DNA from: JAGXOF01 sp046545575
GTDB taxonomy: Bacteria > Chloroflexota > Dehalococcoidia > SZUA-161 > SpSt-899
Length of the DNA: 7,632 nucleotides
Assembly: GCA_046545575.1 (NCBI GenBank)
Contig: JBKGZM010000084.1
Coordinates: 1-7,632, forward strand
Reading direction: 5' to 3'
In this document: positions 5,993 through 7,632 of the stretch, piece by piece
Position numbering within the stretch: the stretch's first letter is position 1
Layout: each line of letters begins with the position of its first letter
The notes under the pieces: generated by a model
The model's input: only the letters and a program-made list of their open reading frames with translations
Told to the model about the DNA's origin: nothing
The model's database searches: none
Program-made: the position numbers and the translations under genes

Positions 5993-7138
5993 ATGGATTG
6001 GGATATTAAGCTTGCCATTTGGGAGGAGTACTATCTGCGTGAAACGCAAATAGACCGAATTCGGGACAAAGTGGCACGGCGGTTCAGCGGTATTCGAGCC
6101 CCCACTTGGTACACTGTTAAGCGAGTACTCGGGGAATTTGAAACACTTTCACCAGCACAGGTAGGCGAACTGCCAGGTGCGCTACAGCAGCGATGGAGGG
6201 AACTCTACTCTCAGGGAGACCAACAAGAGGAACGACAAGAGGCAAAAGAAAGTGATCTATCAGATCTTCTAAGGGAGTGGGCTAGAAGGTCTGCCGGTGT
6301 GGCCCAGGAGACGGGAAGTCGGTTATTGTCTGTCATGGGCCAAAACTTGGCTGCGCAGCTGGATACGCTAACGCAACGGGTTTTTGGAAGTTTTGGATGT
6401 TACGACATACAGCTGAAGGCTGTGCGTGACTCGCTTTCTCAGGTCTTGGGACAACAATTCGATGCTTGGCTTGCCGATGAGCTGGAAAACGTTGAGTCAT
6501 CGCTGCTGCAGCGCCAAACCATTCAGCAAGAAATCCTAGCTGCCGCCAAGAGCGCCTGTGAAACCTTGGGGGCAGAATCGGTTTACAATAACTTCTCTTT
6601 GGCTGCCTATCATTTTTTCGCCAGGGGCGATGAGACATGGCTGGCGGATGACCACTTCCAGATGGTAGAGATGGGAACCGTAGAATCGCCTTCCAGACAT
6701 CTTGAATGTCCGCTGAGCCCGTACTACTCTCTCGAACTTCAGAGATGGGACCGCAGGGACTTTGTGTGTCCGGTGCATGAATTGCCACTTATCGAAGAAA
6801 GGCGAGAGATATCACCGTCAACACCCGCACATGACATTCCTGCAACTCAAACCTGGCCATATCAAGAACAATTAGTGGGCATCGAGGATGTTGCTAGGGC
6901 TTATCCATCGAAGGCGTGCCTCTCTCTACGGATTCCCAGGCTGCTGCCTTTTAGCGAGATTGTCATAGCTACCAGCGACGTACCAGCCATGGATGAATTG
7001 AAGTGCGCTCTCCGGGACTTCCTACAAGATGCGTCTGGGTTGAGAGAGAAAACGTGGACGAATGAGGCAAATCTCAAGCGCAGTTGGGGCAGGCTCTTAG
7101 AATCCCTGCGGTCCGCCCCGCCATTTCACCCGGATTAG
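5993..7138 (+). CDS. Unrecognised 381-residue protein, candidate element cargo
   Basis: I do not recognise this family. Residues 1-50 are charged and helical (LAIWEEYYL at 7-15, RIRDKVARRFSG at 22-33, TWYTVKRVLGEFE at 38-50) and read like a helix-turn-helix DNA-binding domain. Residues 60-100 are acidic and Gln/Glu-rich, and 100-190 are long amphipathic helices. Residues 236-262 contain HLEC and CPVH, giving His236-x2-Cys239-x19-Cys259-x2-His262, a plausible zinc site. The C-terminus is a mixed globular region with no transmembrane segment. I chose ATG 5993 because an uninterrupted G run at 5980-5988 sits 4 nt upstream as a Shine-Dalgarno. Extending to a TTG at 5888 would make promoter and operator repeats coding. 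An ATG at 5978 is possible but lacks a binding site. It may be a regulator or a defence protein; neither is shown. Confidence 0.75.
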   Translation: MDWDIKLAIWEEYYLRETQIDRIRDKVARRFSGIRAPTWYTVKRVLGEFETLSPAQVGELPGALQQRWRELYSQGDQQEERQEAKESDLSDLLREWARRSAGVAQETGSRLLSVMGQNLAAQLDTLTQRVFGSFGCYDIQLKAVRDSLSQVLGQQFDAWLADELENVESSLLQRQTIQQEILAAAKSACETLGAESVYNNFSLAAYHFFARGDETWLADDHFQMVEMGTVESPSRHLECPLSPYYSLELQRWDRRDFVCPVHELPLIEERREISPSTPAHDIPATQTWPYQEQLVGIEDVARAYPSKACLSLRIPRLLPFSEIVIATSDVPAMDELKCALRDFLQDASGLREKTWTNEANLKRSWGRLLESLRSAPPFHPD

Positions 7139-7497
7139 GCAGGCCACCCAATCCGAAGCCAAGGCCACCTTGGATCCAGCAAGAGGTCGAGTTTTGGGCC
7201 GACCTGCACTTAGGTTTCAGCCTCAGCTGTGTTAGCGGTAACGTCCCGATTTATTACATGAATCGGTCAGCGGCTGTGACAACATAGCCCCAATTATCGA
7301 CATCAACACACGTCAAAATACGCAACTGAGAGAGGGTTTATTGGCCTTAGTCAGAGTTTGCATGGCCGGCCGCGGCTGCGGGCTAAACGCCGTGCCAGGA
7401 GGCAGTGAGATTGGGGCCCAGGTCAAATGTGAGCGAAATCCCGTCTACGAGCGTCTATTTAATAGTATTTCCCAAAAAGCAAAAGGGGGATTAACCG
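7139..7497. other. Gene-free stretch between the unknown protein and the lipoprotein gene
   Basis: I see no convincing gene on either strand; the short frames here lack ribosome-binding sites. CCAAGG (7159-7164) and CCTTGG (7168-7173) form a 6-bp hairpin with a 3-nt loop, 20 nt after the upstream stop. It has no T run, so it is only a weak terminator candidate. The direct repeat at 7317-7326 lies here and may be the right element boundary. GGCCGGCCGCGGC (7366-7378) is locally GC-rich. TTTAAT (7458-7463) could be a -10 box for the downstream gene, but no -35 box is at the right distance. Confidence 0.5.
7317..7326 (+). repeat. Right copy of 10-bp direct repeat, possible attachment-site core
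   Basis: AATACGCAAC repeats the sequence at 61-70, 7256 bp away in the same orientation. It lies between the last element-like gene and the host-like lipoprotein gene, where a right junction would be expected. The flanks differ at both copies, as recombined attachment sites would, but also as chance matches would. Confidence 0.25.
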
Positions 7498-7632
7498 ATG
7501 AAAAAGGCATTGATATTTGTATTGGTTATACTGCTGGTGCTACCGATAGGAGCTTGCGTTCAGCAAACAGGTACATCGCAGCCGATAGCAGCGGGGATGG
7601 TTCAATCAGATAAAACCCGAATAACTTCGCCT
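7498..7632 (+). CDS. Secreted lipoprotein, N-terminal part (possible serpin); runs off the window
   Basis: ATG at 7498-7500 follows AAAGGGGGA at a 7-nt spacing, a strong ribosome-binding site. The 45 visible codons encode MKKALIFVLVILLVLPIGAC, a textbook lipoprotein signal: two lysines, a hydrophobic core, and lipobox IGAC with Cys20 as the lipidated residue. A Gln/Thr/Ser-rich linker and VQSDKTRITSP follow. From memory, Chloroflexota lipoprotein serpins begin with very similar text (a 'QSDKPR..SP' motif before the inhibitor domain), so a serpin-type protease inhibitor on the cell surface is my best guess. The diagnostic domain lies beyond the window. The frame is open to the end, with no stop. 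It is probably a host gene adjoining the element. Confidence 0.7.
   Translation, partial: MKKALIFVLVILLVLPIGACVQQTGTSQPIAAGMVQSDKTRITSP

Larger units (their letters stand above)
61..7326. mobile_element. Putative integrative element (satellite-like): serine recombinase, P4-type primase-helicase, MTase, XRE regulator, unknown cargo
   Basis: The genes between the two limits form a typical small-element kit: a large serine recombinase at one end, a primase-helicase fusion, an orphan adenine methyltransferase, an XRE regulator with a divergent control region, and one unrecognised gene. No structural, packaging or conjugation genes are present, which resembles phage satellites or cryptic integrative replicons. 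The limits given are the two copies of the 10-mer AATACGCAAC. They are tentative, because unrelated 10-mer repeats are expected by chance in a window this long. The gene content supports a mobile element much better than it supports these exact ends. Confidence 0.45.

Noticed and set aside
7341..7613. 90-residue plus-strand frame starting at a TTG
   Set aside because: It has no ribosome-binding site and overlaps the well-supported lipoprotein start, signal peptide and lipobox in another frame.

Overview
The window looks like one small integrated genetic element, roughly 7.3 kb, sitting in a bacterial chromosome. On the left is a large serine recombinase. Upstream of it, on the same minus strand, runs a compact operon: XRE-type regulator, short unknown protein, MT-A70 DNA adenine methyltransferase, primase-helicase. 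A 381-residue protein that I do not recognise is divergent from this operon on the plus strand. At the right edge is the start of an ordinary host-type lipoprotein gene on the plus strand. Its first residues recall the N-termini of secreted Chloroflexota serpins. Together with Shine-Dalgarno and sigma70-like signals and a mid-range base composition, this makes a Chloroflexota host (Dehalococcoidia-like) my best guess. A Gram-positive anaerobe cannot be excluded.

Layout. 1-51: flank past the recombinase stop. 52-1650 (-): large serine recombinase. 1681-1788 (-): possible 35-residue protein, starting almost exactly where a near-consensus promoter (1795-1823) would initiate; a 13-bp palindrome lies in the promoter spacer. 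1840-2030: non-coding stretch with five GGTGAA-type 9-mers in convergent orientation and an in-frame, stop-interrupted relic of the primase C-terminus; a candidate origin. 2008-4500 (-): primase-helicase. 4472-5470 (-): methyltransferase, carrying a perfect 24-bp palindrome. 5467-5667 (-): short unknown protein. 5668-5853 (-): XRE regulator. 5854-5992: regulatory region with promoters for both directions and 11-bp phased repeats. 5993-7138 (+): unknown protein. 7139-7497: gene-free. 7498-end (+): truncated lipoprotein gene.

How it may work (inference). The recombinase integrates and excises the element. The primase-helicase, of the kind used by phage P4 and similar satellites, would replicate the excised circle, possibly from the repeats beside its own 3' end. 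The XRE protein probably controls the divergent promoters, and the methyltransferase may mark or protect element DNA. No capsid, terminase, portal, relaxase or mating-pair genes are visible, so the element is either a satellite that borrows transfer functions or a cryptic integrative replicon. The 381-residue protein between the regulator and the right boundary is in the usual place for cargo. A 10-bp direct repeat (61-70 and 7317-7326) is a possible but weakly supported pair of element ends.
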